64,000 nt of DNA from Chryseobacterium sp. Its GTDB lineage: Bacteria > Bacteroidota > Bacteroidia > Flavobacteriales > Weeksellaceae. The stretch covers positions 62,001-126,000 of the forward strand of contig JAITUA010000016.1 of NCBI GenBank assembly GCA_031286615.1, in the 5' to 3' direction. The position numbers were made by a program, and so were the translations under genes. Shown piece after piece: positions 49,479-58,026 of this stretch (positions are counted from its first letter, which is position 1; each line of letters opens with the position of its first letter). A model generated the notes under the pieces. That model was not told the DNA's origin. It did no database searches and saw nothing but the letters and a program-made list of their open reading frames with translations.

Positions 49479-51858
49479 AACAGGAGAAAAAGCCCGTGAA
49501 ATTACATTCAGGATCCTGCTTAACGGAATGTTGAGAGAACTTGGAAATGGAAAATTTTACCAGGGAGTTCCGAAATATGATCTTCTTACAGCAAAAGCCC
49601 TTCAGAACAGTGATTATCCACTGTATATGAGATTTGAAATGAAGAAAAGCGGACTGTTTTTATTTGCTCCGGTTTCTTATCGTTCCGAAACGCTTTTCCA
49701 TGAATATGAACCTGTTTTATGGGCTGTTGACAATCAGAATCAGACTGTTTTTGAAGTGAATAATGAAAAACTGACTGAGCTGGTTTACAAAGAGTTCTCA
49801 GAGACAACTAATGAAAGCGGATTCAAACAGTTTGTGGAAAGAATTCACAGCAGTTTAAGAAATCTGGAACTTACAACTGAAGCATGTCTTCAGGATGATA
49901 AGCTTTTAACCTATTCTTTTCTGGAATCTGAACAGATGCTTCCGGCAGGACACAATCTGCATCCTTTCACCAAATCAAGAATGGGATTCTCTGAGGAAGA
50001 ACAGTTTTTATATGGTCCTGAATTCGGGAAAGGATTTCAGCTGGATTATTTCCTGATTCATAAAGACTGTATCACAGAAAAATCTCTTCCCGGGATTTCT
50101 GCAAAAGAAATCTTTGAAAAATGGGCATCTATACCAGAAAGTTACGATTTTGAAAACATCAATGATTTTTACATAGTTCCATGCCATCCATGGGAAGCAC
50201 AATATCTTTTATCCAAGGAAGAATATCCGGAAATGCTTGGATCAGGGAAAATTATTCACATCGGTCCATTGGGAGAGGACTTTTATGCAACATCCTCTAT
50301 AAGAACGGTCTATAATCCTGATTTTATCTGGATGCTGAAGTTCTCTTTGCATGTTTTAATGACAGGCTCTGTGAGAACAAACAGCTTAAAGGATCTCAAC
50401 AGAGGATACGCTTCAGCAATCTGGTGGCAGCATGAAAAAGCCTTATTTGAAGACAGTTTCCCGAATTTCAAATTATTGCTGGAACCATCCTCATTAAGTG
50501 TGCATTTTGAAGGAAAGAATATAGACAGCCTGAACATTCTGCTTCGCGAAAATCCTTTCTCAGCCGAAGATAGAGTTATTTTATTGGCTAGACTTTGTCA
50601 GGATGAATCTACAGATGGGTTCAATTTCACAACACATTTCTTTAAAAATGTTGCGAATCAACTGGGAATGGAAGCGGAAAAAGCCACTATTATCTGGTTT
50701 GAAAAATATGTGAGTTTGTTGCTTTCTCCATTAAACAGATTGTATAATCAGTTAGGCATGGCACCGGAAGTGCATCAGCAGAATCTTCTTGTTCAACTGG
50801 ATAATGAACTTCTTCCTCAGTCAATTTATGTGAGAGACGGGCAAGGGTACCTGATTAAAGAAAGTTCTAAGGAAAAATATCAGAATCTGATCAATAGCTA
50901 TCCTGAAATTGAGGATCTTTTCATTAGAGATGAGCGACTTTTAGATATTATTTCTCACCATCTTTTGGTAAGTAATCTGAGCGCACTGATTGCTTCAATA
51001 GGTAAAACAGGCCTGGTAAAAGAAAGAAGACTGATCCATATTCTGTATAGAGAATTTGAAAACCTTCATCAATCTGAACCATCATCTTTAACAGAATATG
51101 CATTGAATCAAAGATATTGGGCAGTAAAATCAAACCTTCAGTCGGCAGTTGCTGATGTAGACGGAGGAGTGAATGCTTCATCAATTTCTTATGCTAAAGT
51201 TCCGAATCTTCTTCATAAACATTTTTTCTCAGATCAGCTGATTAATCCTCAAGGAACAGAAGTTTTCTTTAAAAGGTATTTCCAGAAAGAAGATGTAACC
51301 ATGAGCATGCGTCCTATAGATCTTGAAAATGACCTTGAAATGCTTCACGAATGGTTCAATCGTGAACATGCGGTAAAAATCTGGCAGATGAACTGGCCTA
51401 TTGACGAACTGGAAACCTATTACAGACTGATGCTTCCAAGTGATGAAGCACATAGTTATATCGTTGCCGGCAATGATGAACCTTCATGTAATATTGAGAT
51501 CTATTGGGCATGCAGAGATATCGTAGGAGATTATTACGAAGTACTGCCAACAGATTACGGAACACACCAGTTTATAGCACCTACTGATCCTAAAAAGAAA
51601 TTTGTATCTCCATCCACACAATCTATGGTTGATTATGTTTTTGCACAGCCACAGGTAGGAAAAATGGTGGGAGAAGGTTCTGTAGACTCGCTTGCTTCTA
51701 TGATGAATAAAGCCCATGTAGGTTTCAAAGTAGATAAAGTTATTGAAATGCCTCATAAAAAAGCCAATCTGAACTTCTGTTACAGAGAATGGTACTGGGA
51801 AAAATTTCCACAGAATAAGGAGGTACAAATCACCACAAACATCACAAAAAATGACTAA
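49450..51858 (+). CDS. NIS siderophore synthetase (IucA/IucC family) fused to GNAT acyltransferase
   Basis: An 802-residue two-domain protein. Residues about 1-600 are an IucA/IucC synthetase with GHNLHPFTKSRMGFS (167-181), YIVPCHPWEAQ and FYATSSIRTVYN, which adenylates a carboxylate (citrate in most systems) and couples it to an amine. Residues about 615-790 are a siderophore-type GNAT domain (MSMRPIDLENDLEMLHEWFN, AHVGFKVDKVIEMPHKKANL, FCYREWYW) like IucB/RhbD, which acylates the N-hydroxy-diamine. In aerobactin loci these are separate proteins. The GNAT donor (acetyl-CoA or an acyl group supplied by the downstream ACP) is open. Confidence 0.9.
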   Translation: MEKTLIQKTKTGEKAREITFRILLNGMLRELGNGKFYQGVPKYDLLTAKALQNSDYPLYMRFEMKKSGLFLFAPVSYRSETLFHEYEPVLWAVDNQNQTVFEVNNEKLTELVYKEFSETTNESGFKQFVERIHSSLRNLELTTEACLQDDKLLTYSFLESEQMLPAGHNLHPFTKSRMGFSEEEQFLYGPEFGKGFQLDYFLIHKDCITEKSLPGISAKEIFEKWASIPESYDFENINDFYIVPCHPWEAQYLLSKEEYPEMLGSGKIIHIGPLGEDFYATSSIRTVYNPDFIWMLKFSLHVLMTGSVRTNSLKDLNRGYASAIWWQHEKALFEDSFPNFKLLLEPSSLSVHFEGKNIDSLNILLRENPFSAEDRVILLARLCQDESTDGFNFTTHFFKNVANQLGMEAEKATIIWFEKYVSLLLSPLNRLYNQLGMAPEVHQQNLLVQLDNELLPQSIYVRDGQGYLIKESSKEKYQNLINSYPEIEDLFIRDERLLDIISHHLLVSNLSALIASIGKTGLVKERRLIHILYREFENLHQSEPSSLTEYALNQRYWAVKSNLQSAVADVDGGVNASSISYAKVPNLLHKHFFSDQLINPQGTEVFFKRYFQKEDVTMSMRPIDLENDLEMLHEWFNREHAVKIWQMNWPIDELETYYRLMLPSDEAHSYIVAGNDEPSCNIEIYWACRDIVGDYYEVLPTDYGTHQFIAPTDPKKKFVSPSTQSMVDYVFAQPQVGKMVGEGSVDSLASMMNKAHVGFKVDKVIEMPHKKANLNFCYREWYWEKFPQNKEVQITTNITKND

Positions 51859-53167
51859 CGAAGCCGTATACAATGTAATAGGCATAGGCATAGGTCCTTT
51901 TAATCTGGGACTTGCCGCATTATCTAATCCGATTCCGGAACTGAAGACACTTTTTCTTGACCAGAGAGATGGTTTCGACTGGCATCCGGGATTGATGATT
52001 GACCATGTAACCCTGCAGACTCCATTTTTATGCGACTGCGTATCCATGGCAGATCCTACGAATCCTTTGAGCCTTTTGAATTACCTGAAGGAAACCGGAA
52101 GACTGTACAAATTCTTTATCCGTGAAAGCTTTTTTATCCCAAGAAAAGAGTACAACCGTTACTGCCAATGGGTTATCGAACAGCTACCGCAGTGCCGTTT
52201 TTCAACGCAGGTAGTGGATATCATTTATGAAGAAGGTTTATATCATGTGACTACAATTCACACAAAAACAAAAGAAACGACTGTTTTTAAAACCGAAAGA
52301 CTGATTTTAGGAACGGGGACACAACCTCATATTCCTTCTTTTATTCCGAAAGATGATTCCAGAATTATTCATACCAGTTCTTATCTGTATCGAAAAGAGG
52401 AGCTGTTATCTCAAGGGAAAAAAATTGCGATTATCGGTTCCGGACAAAGTGCTGCAGAAGTATTCTATGACCTGCTTCAAAGCAGAAATGAAAAAACACA
52501 GCTGGGTTGGTATTCCCGTCCGGACAGATTTTTCCCTATGGAATATTCTAAACTGACACTGGAACTTACTTCACCTGATTATGTTGAATATTTCTACAAC
52601 AGAAATGAGTCAGCCAGGAAAACTATTTTAAGTAAACAGCAAGCTCAGTTCAAAGGAATTAACTACGATCTCATCAATGATATCTACGATTTTATCTATG
52701 ATCTGAATATTGATAATGAGGACCCTAATCTTACAATTATTCCTAACAGCCAATTGAATACAGTAGATAATAGCAATCCGGATTTTATCAACCTTGAATT
52801 CACACAGCTGGAACAGGAAGTTCCTTATGATCAGGAAGCCGATTATCTGATTTTAGGAACCGGATATCGTTATCACGAACCTGCATTTCTGAAGAATATT
52901 CAGTCAAGAATCAAAAGAGATTCCAGCGGATTGTTTGATGTCAACAGAAATTATTCAATAGATCAAAACGGAGGCGAAATTTATGTTCTCCACGCTGAAG
53001 TACATACCCACAGCTATATTTCTACCGATCTGGGAATGGCGGCTTACCGTAATTCCTATATCATCAATGATATTCTGGGAAGAGAGCATTATAAAATTGA
53101 AAAGAAAATTGCATTCCAGGATTTCGATGTGGAAAAATATGCTGATTTACCAACTGCCAAAATTTAA
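51851..53167 (+). CDS. L-lysine/diamine N-monooxygenase (IucD/DesB family)
   Basis: A 438-residue flavin-dependent N-hydroxylating monooxygenase. FAD binding GIGIGPFNLGLAAL (13-26), the substrate-site region FDWHPGLMIDHVTLQTPFLCD, NADPH binding IIGSGQSAAEVFYDLL and the C-terminal LILGTGYRYHEP are all present. It hydroxylates the terminal amine of lysine or, as expected here, (hydroxy)cadaverine, giving the hydroxamate nitrogen. It overlaps the preceding synthetase gene by 8 bp. Confidence 0.93.
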   Translation: MTNEAVYNVIGIGIGPFNLGLAALSNPIPELKTLFLDQRDGFDWHPGLMIDHVTLQTPFLCDCVSMADPTNPLSLLNYLKETGRLYKFFIRESFFIPRKEYNRYCQWVIEQLPQCRFSTQVVDIIYEEGLYHVTTIHTKTKETTVFKTERLILGTGTQPHIPSFIPKDDSRIIHTSSYLYRKEELLSQGKKIAIIGSGQSAAEVFYDLLQSRNEKTQLGWYSRPDRFFPMEYSKLTLELTSPDYVEYFYNRNESARKTILSKQQAQFKGINYDLINDIYDFIYDLNIDNEDPNLTIIPNSQLNTVDNSNPDFINLEFTQLEQEVPYDQEADYLILGTGYRYHEPAFLKNIQSRIKRDSSGLFDVNRNYSIDQNGGEIYVLHAEVHTHSYISTDLGMAAYRNSYIINDILGREHYKIEKKIAFQDFDVEKYADLPTAKI

Positions 53168-53174
53168 TCATAAA

Positions 53175-54986
53175 ATGAACACCAACTTAAAAAATACAAT
53201 AAGCCAGGAAAACTGGAATCAGGCTAACAGAAACCTAATGGCCAAAACCATCGCAGAACTGATGCATGAAGAGCTTCTGAAACCTGTGGTAACTTTTGAA
53301 GATCAGGACGGATATACCGTTTTTAAACTTGAAACAGGATTTGAAAATATTTCATACAGCTTTCGCGGACAGGAAAGGATGATGGATTATTGGCATATTG
53401 ATAAAAACAGCATTACAAAAACCGAAAACGGTGAAGATTTGTCTTCAGTAGATGTAGCGGCTTTCTTCCTGGAAATGCAGTCAGTTTTTGATTTAGATCC
53501 TTATACCATCGCAAGATATACGGAAGAATTACTGCATACTTTGTATTGTGATGCTTTGATTTTATCAAAAGGAGTAATGTCTTCAAAGGACCTTGCTGAT
53601 GCAGATTATCAGACGGTAGAACACAATATGACCGGACATCCGTGGGTTATTGTAAACAAAAGCCGATTAGGTTTTTCTCCAAGAGATCTGAAAACTTTTG
53701 CCCCTGAAGCAGATGAGAATTTAAAAGTGATCTGGCTGGCTTCCCATAAAAGCAGATCGTCATTCCAGTCTTTGGAACATATTGACAGAGAACAGTTTTA
53801 TCGTTCCGAAATAGGAGACTTACTGTATAATGATTTTAAACAGCTACTGATAAGCGAAGGAAAAATTGTTGAAGATTATCACTTTATTCCTGTGCATCCA
53901 TGGCAGTGGGAGCACAAACTTCAGATTCATTTTGCCGGAGATATTGCTTCCGGACTTCTAATTCAGCTGGGAGAGGGAAGTGATACCTATAGCCCGCAGC
54001 AGAGTATCCGTACTTTATTCAATGTAGATCATCCAAAGAAAAGATATTTGAAAACAGCAGTTTCTATCCTAAGTACAGGAAATATCCGGGGATTATCGCC
54101 TAAACAGATGAAAATTGCTCCAGCCATTACGGATTGGGTAAAAGGCTTAATAAAAGATGATGCATACCTTGAAAATAAAGAAACTATTTTCTTAGGAGAA
54201 GAAGCAGCCATCACTTATCTGCACCCACAATACGGGGCTATTGCCAGCGTTCCTTACCAATACAATGAATTCCTTGGAGCATTATGGAGAGAAAGTGCGG
54301 AAAACTATCTGAAAGAGGATGAGCAAATGGTTACTATGGCTTCCTTGCTCTATGTAGACGAAAGCGGAGTTCCATTAGTTCAGGCATTTGCTGAAAAAGC
54401 AGGTCTGAGCATTGAAAAATGGATTGAAAGCTATCTGGATGCTTATCTAACCCCATTATTACATATCTATTACACGCATTCATTATGTGTAACTCCACAC
54501 GGAGAAAATATTATGGTTGTTTTGAAAAACGGAGTTCCGCAAAGAATTGTGATTAAAGACTTTGTAGATGATATTGTTTTGACTACTGAAGCAAGAGAAA
54601 AGCTTCCTGCACACCTTGCAGATGGTTTGATTCAGTCTTCTAACAAAGAAAATATTCCGTTATTTATTTTGCTGGGCGTTTTTGATGCTTTCTTCAGATA
54701 TCTGTCAAATGCATTACACACCTATTCAGACTTTAATGAAGAAAAATTCTGGGAACTTGTTCACAACTGTGTAGAAAATTATAAAGCTGAGAATACCCAT
54801 CTTCAGGAAAGATACGAAAAGTATGACCTGTATGTGCCGGCATTCAAAAGATTCTATATCAACAGTCTGCGTTTGAAAAACAATGGTTACAGTGAAAATA
54901 AGGCATTTGCCATTCCAAGAAAAGATGGAGCATTGCCAAATCCTCTGTACCAGATTGCCAATAAAAATTCAGTAGCAGCAGTATGA
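53175..54986 (+). CDS. NIS siderophore synthetase (IucA/IucC family), stand-alone
   Basis: A 603-residue synthetase with TGHPWVIVNKSRLGFSP, FIPVHPWQWEHKL, SPQQSIRTLFN and the C-terminal FhuF-like LHIYYTHSLCVTPHGENIMVVLKNG region. The frame extends to 52983 inside the previous gene, but ATG 53175, 7 bp after that stop, gives the normal N-terminus (MNTNLKNTISQENW). Two different NIS synthetases in one operon point to an asymmetrically assembled citrate core, as in aerobactin or rhizobactin. Which enzyme acts first is not readable. Confidence 0.92.
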   Translation: MNTNLKNTISQENWNQANRNLMAKTIAELMHEELLKPVVTFEDQDGYTVFKLETGFENISYSFRGQERMMDYWHIDKNSITKTENGEDLSSVDVAAFFLEMQSVFDLDPYTIARYTEELLHTLYCDALILSKGVMSSKDLADADYQTVEHNMTGHPWVIVNKSRLGFSPRDLKTFAPEADENLKVIWLASHKSRSSFQSLEHIDREQFYRSEIGDLLYNDFKQLLISEGKIVEDYHFIPVHPWQWEHKLQIHFAGDIASGLLIQLGEGSDTYSPQQSIRTLFNVDHPKKRYLKTAVSILSTGNIRGLSPKQMKIAPAITDWVKGLIKDDAYLENKETIFLGEEAAITYLHPQYGAIASVPYQYNEFLGALWRESAENYLKEDEQMVTMASLLYVDESGVPLVQAFAEKAGLSIEKWIESYLDAYLTPLLHIYYTHSLCVTPHGENIMVVLKNGVPQRIVIKDFVDDIVLTTEAREKLPAHLADGLIQSSNKENIPLFILLGVFDAFFRYLSNALHTYSDFNEEKFWELVHNCVENYKAENTHLQERYEKYDLYVPAFKRFYINSLRLKNNGYSENKAFAIPRKDGALPNPLYQIANKNSVAAV

Positions 54987-56386
54987 GGAAATTCCTGCAT
55001 ATACTAAAAGAAGGAGCGGTTTTTGCCTATGGAGCAATCGCCGGGAAAAAAGTCGAACTGACTTCCGGAAGCATCAACCGTTCCATCTTTAGCCTTGCCA
55101 TTCCTATGGTGATGGAGCTTGTGATGGAGTCTGTCTTTGTAAGCGTCAACCTGTTGATCATTGCCAGATTAGGAGATAAAGTTCTGGGCCTTGTAGGGAT
55201 CACAGATAACTACATCAATTTTGCTTATGCCATCGCAGTAGGGCTTGGTATTGCAGCAGCAACACTTATTGCAAGAAGAGCCGGAGAAAAGGATCAGGAA
55301 GGAATGGGCAGAACGGCTCAGTATATTATCCTGCTAGCCCTGTTTTTTGCCTTACTTATTGGTGGTATCTCCTGTTATTTCTCCGCTGAAATTGTTGATT
55401 TTCTTGGTATCAATGCCAATACGGTTACAGATGGAATTTCTTTTTCAAGACTGGTCTTTCTGAGTATCGGGCTTGTGATTCTCCGTCTTTCTGTGAATGG
55501 ACTTTTCAGAGGTGCCGGAGATGCAGATATTGCCATGAAATCACTTTGGATCTGCCATATTTCCAATATCATATTTGCCGTTATCCTTGTTTTCGGGTTA
55601 GGATTTATTCCTGCTTTCGGATTGATGGGATTGGCATATGCTACGGTTTTATCAAGGACATTAGGGGTTTTATATCAGGCTTTCATACTGGCTACGGGGA
55701 AAACCAGCATCAGCATCAGAGTTCCTTTCCATGTGGATATTCCATTACTGCAGAAGATTCTGAAAATAGCCTTTGGAGGATTGGTTCAGTATATCATTCC
55801 AACATCCAGCTGGCTGATTATGGTAAAGATCATCTCTACTTTCGGAACAACAGCTCTTGCAGGATACATTATTGCCCAGCGTATTGCTTCGGTCGCAACA
55901 ATGCCTGCCTGGGGAATAGGAAATGCAGCAGGAGTACTTACAGGACAGAATCTGGGTGCCGGAGAACCGGAGCGTGCAGAAAAAACAGTCTGGAGAGCAG
56001 GAACAATCAACATGACTTATCTGGTAATTGTAGCCTTATTCTGGCAGATTGCTGCTGAATATGTGGTGAAATTTTTCACTACCGAACCTGAAGTTGCTAG
56101 ATATGCGGTTCAATACATCCATGTGGTTTCTATGGCTTATCTGCTGTTAGGATTCACGATGGTGATCAGCCGTGCATTGAATGCAGCCGGAAATATTATG
56201 CAGGTTACACTGCTTTATATCGTCATGTTTTATGTGATTCAGCTTCCTCTGGCTTATCTCTTAGGAGTAAGGTTTCAGTGGGAACTGAGAGGAATATTTA
56301 CCGCTATTGTTTCTTCGGAAATTGTTTTAGCTGTGCTATTCCTAATGATTTTTAGAAATGGAAAATGGAAAACTATAAAAATTTAA
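54983..56386 (+). CDS. MATE-family efflux transporter, probable siderophore exporter
   Basis: A 467-residue protein with about 12 helices in two MATE repeats. SGSINRSIFSLAIPMVMELVMESVFVSVN is the family start, with GIAAATLIARRAGEKDQEGMGRTA and GAGEPERAEKTVWRAG at equivalent loops. The ATG overlaps the synthetase stop by four bases, so translation is coupled; this and the operon support export of the finished siderophore over the inner membrane. Confidence 0.92.
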   Translation: MRKFLHILKEGAVFAYGAIAGKKVELTSGSINRSIFSLAIPMVMELVMESVFVSVNLLIIARLGDKVLGLVGITDNYINFAYAIAVGLGIAAATLIARRAGEKDQEGMGRTAQYIILLALFFALLIGGISCYFSAEIVDFLGINANTVTDGISFSRLVFLSIGLVILRLSVNGLFRGAGDADIAMKSLWICHISNIIFAVILVFGLGFIPAFGLMGLAYATVLSRTLGVLYQAFILATGKTSISIRVPFHVDIPLLQKILKIAFGGLVQYIIPTSSWLIMVKIISTFGTTALAGYIIAQRIASVATMPAWGIGNAAGVLTGQNLGAGEPERAEKTVWRAGTINMTYLVIVALFWQIAAEYVVKFFTTEPEVARYAVQYIHVVSMAYLLLGFTMVISRALNAAGNIMQVTLLYIVMFYVIQLPLAYLLGVRFQWELRGIFTAIVSSEIVLAVLFLMIFRNGKWKTIKI

Positions 56387-56387
56387 A

Positions 56388-56633
56388 ATGAACACTACAG
56401 AAGAATTTTATGAAATTATCGCCTCTGCCATCGCCATCAAAAAAGAACTGGTAGATGAAAAACTAACGTATCAGGAAATCCCGGAATGGGATTCTATGTC
56501 TCACCTTCTTATCGTAGAAGCGCTTGAACAGTTTTATCAGATCAAGTTTGATTTTAATGATATTCTGGAGATGGGAACCGTCGGAAAGATTCGGGAAAAA
56601 ATGAAAAAATACGAAGTATTCGTAGAAAACTAA
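56388..56633 (+). CDS. Acyl carrier protein of the siderophore operon
   Basis: An 81-residue four-helix ACP. The phosphopantetheine attachment Ser36 is in EWDSMSHLLIVEALEQFY, with the usual helix III (FNDILEMGTVGKIREKM). It begins 1 bp after the exporter stop and is followed after 4 bp by an AMP-dependent ligase that probably loads it. Carrier proteins are unusual in NIS pathways, so it marks an acyl group carried as thioester. Confidence 0.9.
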   Translation: MNTTEEFYEIIASAIAIKKELVDEKLTYQEIPEWDSMSHLLIVEALEQFYQIKFDFNDILEMGTVGKIREKMKKYEVFVEN

Positions 56634-56637
56634 GCAT

Positions 56638-58026
56638 ATGAAAATTTTAGAAAATGTAATTGCCAATAAGAACTTGGAGTTTACAGATGCTTCCACCGGT
56701 AGAACAATACCGGTGGGAACACTGTACCGGTCTTTAGGCTTAAACCCCGTAGAAAAAGGCCTGCTCTTTTTGTACAATGACAATCAGCTGCCCAGCATTG
56801 AGGTGCTCCTCAATTTTTACGGAACAGCACACACAATAGCGGTATTGGGACAGAAACTGCATGAGGAATTCAAAGAACGTATTGAAGCGGAATACCGTCC
56901 GAAATACATCTTTGATCAGCAAAGAGAAAAAATTGAAGGATACAGCCTGAAAGAATTCTCAGACAATATCAGAATTTTTGCAAAGGATGATTATAAACCT
57001 GAGATTACCATTAATCCTGAAATTAAAATCCTTCTAAGTACTTCAGGAACTACAGGTGTTCCGAAGCTGGTTAAATTATCTGATGAAAGTCTTTATCAAA
57101 ATGCATTGAGCATCCTTCAATACATGCCCGTTCAGGAATCCGATGTGGTTCCTTTAAATGTTCCTATCAACTTTGTATACGGATTCTCTATTTTCACGAC
57201 CAACTGTATGCGTGCCGGAAGAATTGTCTGCACAGATAAAGACATTATGCAGAAAGCATTCTGGGAAGAAATGGAGGAGTACGGCTACAGTACTTTGGGT
57301 GGAGTGCCTTTTCTTTATGAAAATCTGAACAGAATAGGATTCTTCAGAAAAGATTCTCCAAGTCTGAGATATTTTACCCATACCGGCGGAGTAATTAACG
57401 CAGAATTGAGAAAAACTATTTTCTCTTACTGTCATGAATTTAAAAAAGATTTCTTTGCACAATACGGACAGACTGAGGCAGGTGGAAGAATGGCTTATCT
57501 TACTACAGAAGGATTGCTGGAGGGAGAAACTTCTATCGGAACTCCTGTACACAACGGAAACTTCAGAATTGATCCTGAAACCGATGAACTTCTCTTTTCA
57601 CACATCAGTATTTTCGGAGGTTACGCCAATAAGCTTGAAGATTTGACAACGTATGAGCAGCCTTCTGTACTGCATACCGGAGATACCGCCAGAAAAGGTG
57701 AAAACGGAATTTATTATATCACAGGAAGGATAAAGCGTATCATGAAGCTTTTCGGAATACGTCTGAATCTGGATGAGGTAGAATTTATTCTTAAAAATGA
57801 AATGCAGGGCAATACCTTCGTATGTCTGAATGCCAATGATAAAAAAATCGTTGTGCTGTATGACAATCCGGACATTGATCCTCAGATCATCACCGAAACC
57901 ATTAAAAATAAACTGCGTATCAACCCACAATATGTACGCGTAGAACTTATAGAATCATTCCCATTATCACAAAACGGTAAAATAAACTATCCCCTGTTAC
58001 AAAACTTACAGCATGAAAACATCTAA
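56638..58026 (+). CDS. AMP-dependent acyl-ACP/CoA ligase
   Basis: A 462-residue ANL-superfamily adenylating enzyme. The P-loop LLSTSGTTGVPK (132-143), AQYGQTEAGGRM, LHTGDTARKGENGIYYITGRIKRIMKLFG and the final PLSQNGKIN with the catalytic Lys are intact. It should activate a carboxylic acid (fatty acid, crotonate/fumarate-like or other) and pass it to the neighbouring ACP. The substrate cannot be read from sequence. It overlaps the receptor gene by 14 bp. Confidence 0.9.
   Translation: MKILENVIANKNLEFTDASTGRTIPVGTLYRSLGLNPVEKGLLFLYNDNQLPSIEVLLNFYGTAHTIAVLGQKLHEEFKERIEAEYRPKYIFDQQREKIEGYSLKEFSDNIRIFAKDDYKPEITINPEIKILLSTSGTTGVPKLVKLSDESLYQNALSILQYMPVQESDVVPLNVPINFVYGFSIFTTNCMRAGRIVCTDKDIMQKAFWEEMEEYGYSTLGGVPFLYENLNRIGFFRKDSPSLRYFTHTGGVINAELRKTIFSYCHEFKKDFFAQYGQTEAGGRMAYLTTEGLLEGETSIGTPVHNGNFRIDPETDELLFSHISIFGGYANKLEDLTTYEQPSVLHTGDTARKGENGIYYITGRIKRIMKLFGIRLNLDEVEFILKNEMQGNTFVCLNANDKKIVVLYDNPDIDPQIITETIKNKLRINPQYVRVELIESFPLSQNGKINYPLLQNLQHENI

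Noticed and set aside
51484-52047. 187-codon frame antisense to the synthetase/monooxygenase junction
   Set aside because: Both sense genes are complete with family motifs; the antisense frame is a shadow.
52983-53174. 64-codon N-terminal extension of the second NIS synthetase
   Set aside because: It overlaps the end of the monooxygenase gene; ATG 53175 just after that stop gives the expected N-terminus.
55546-56058. 170-codon frame overlapping the MATE gene in another frame
   Set aside because: The product is Cys/Ser-rich without domains; the MATE frame is unambiguous.
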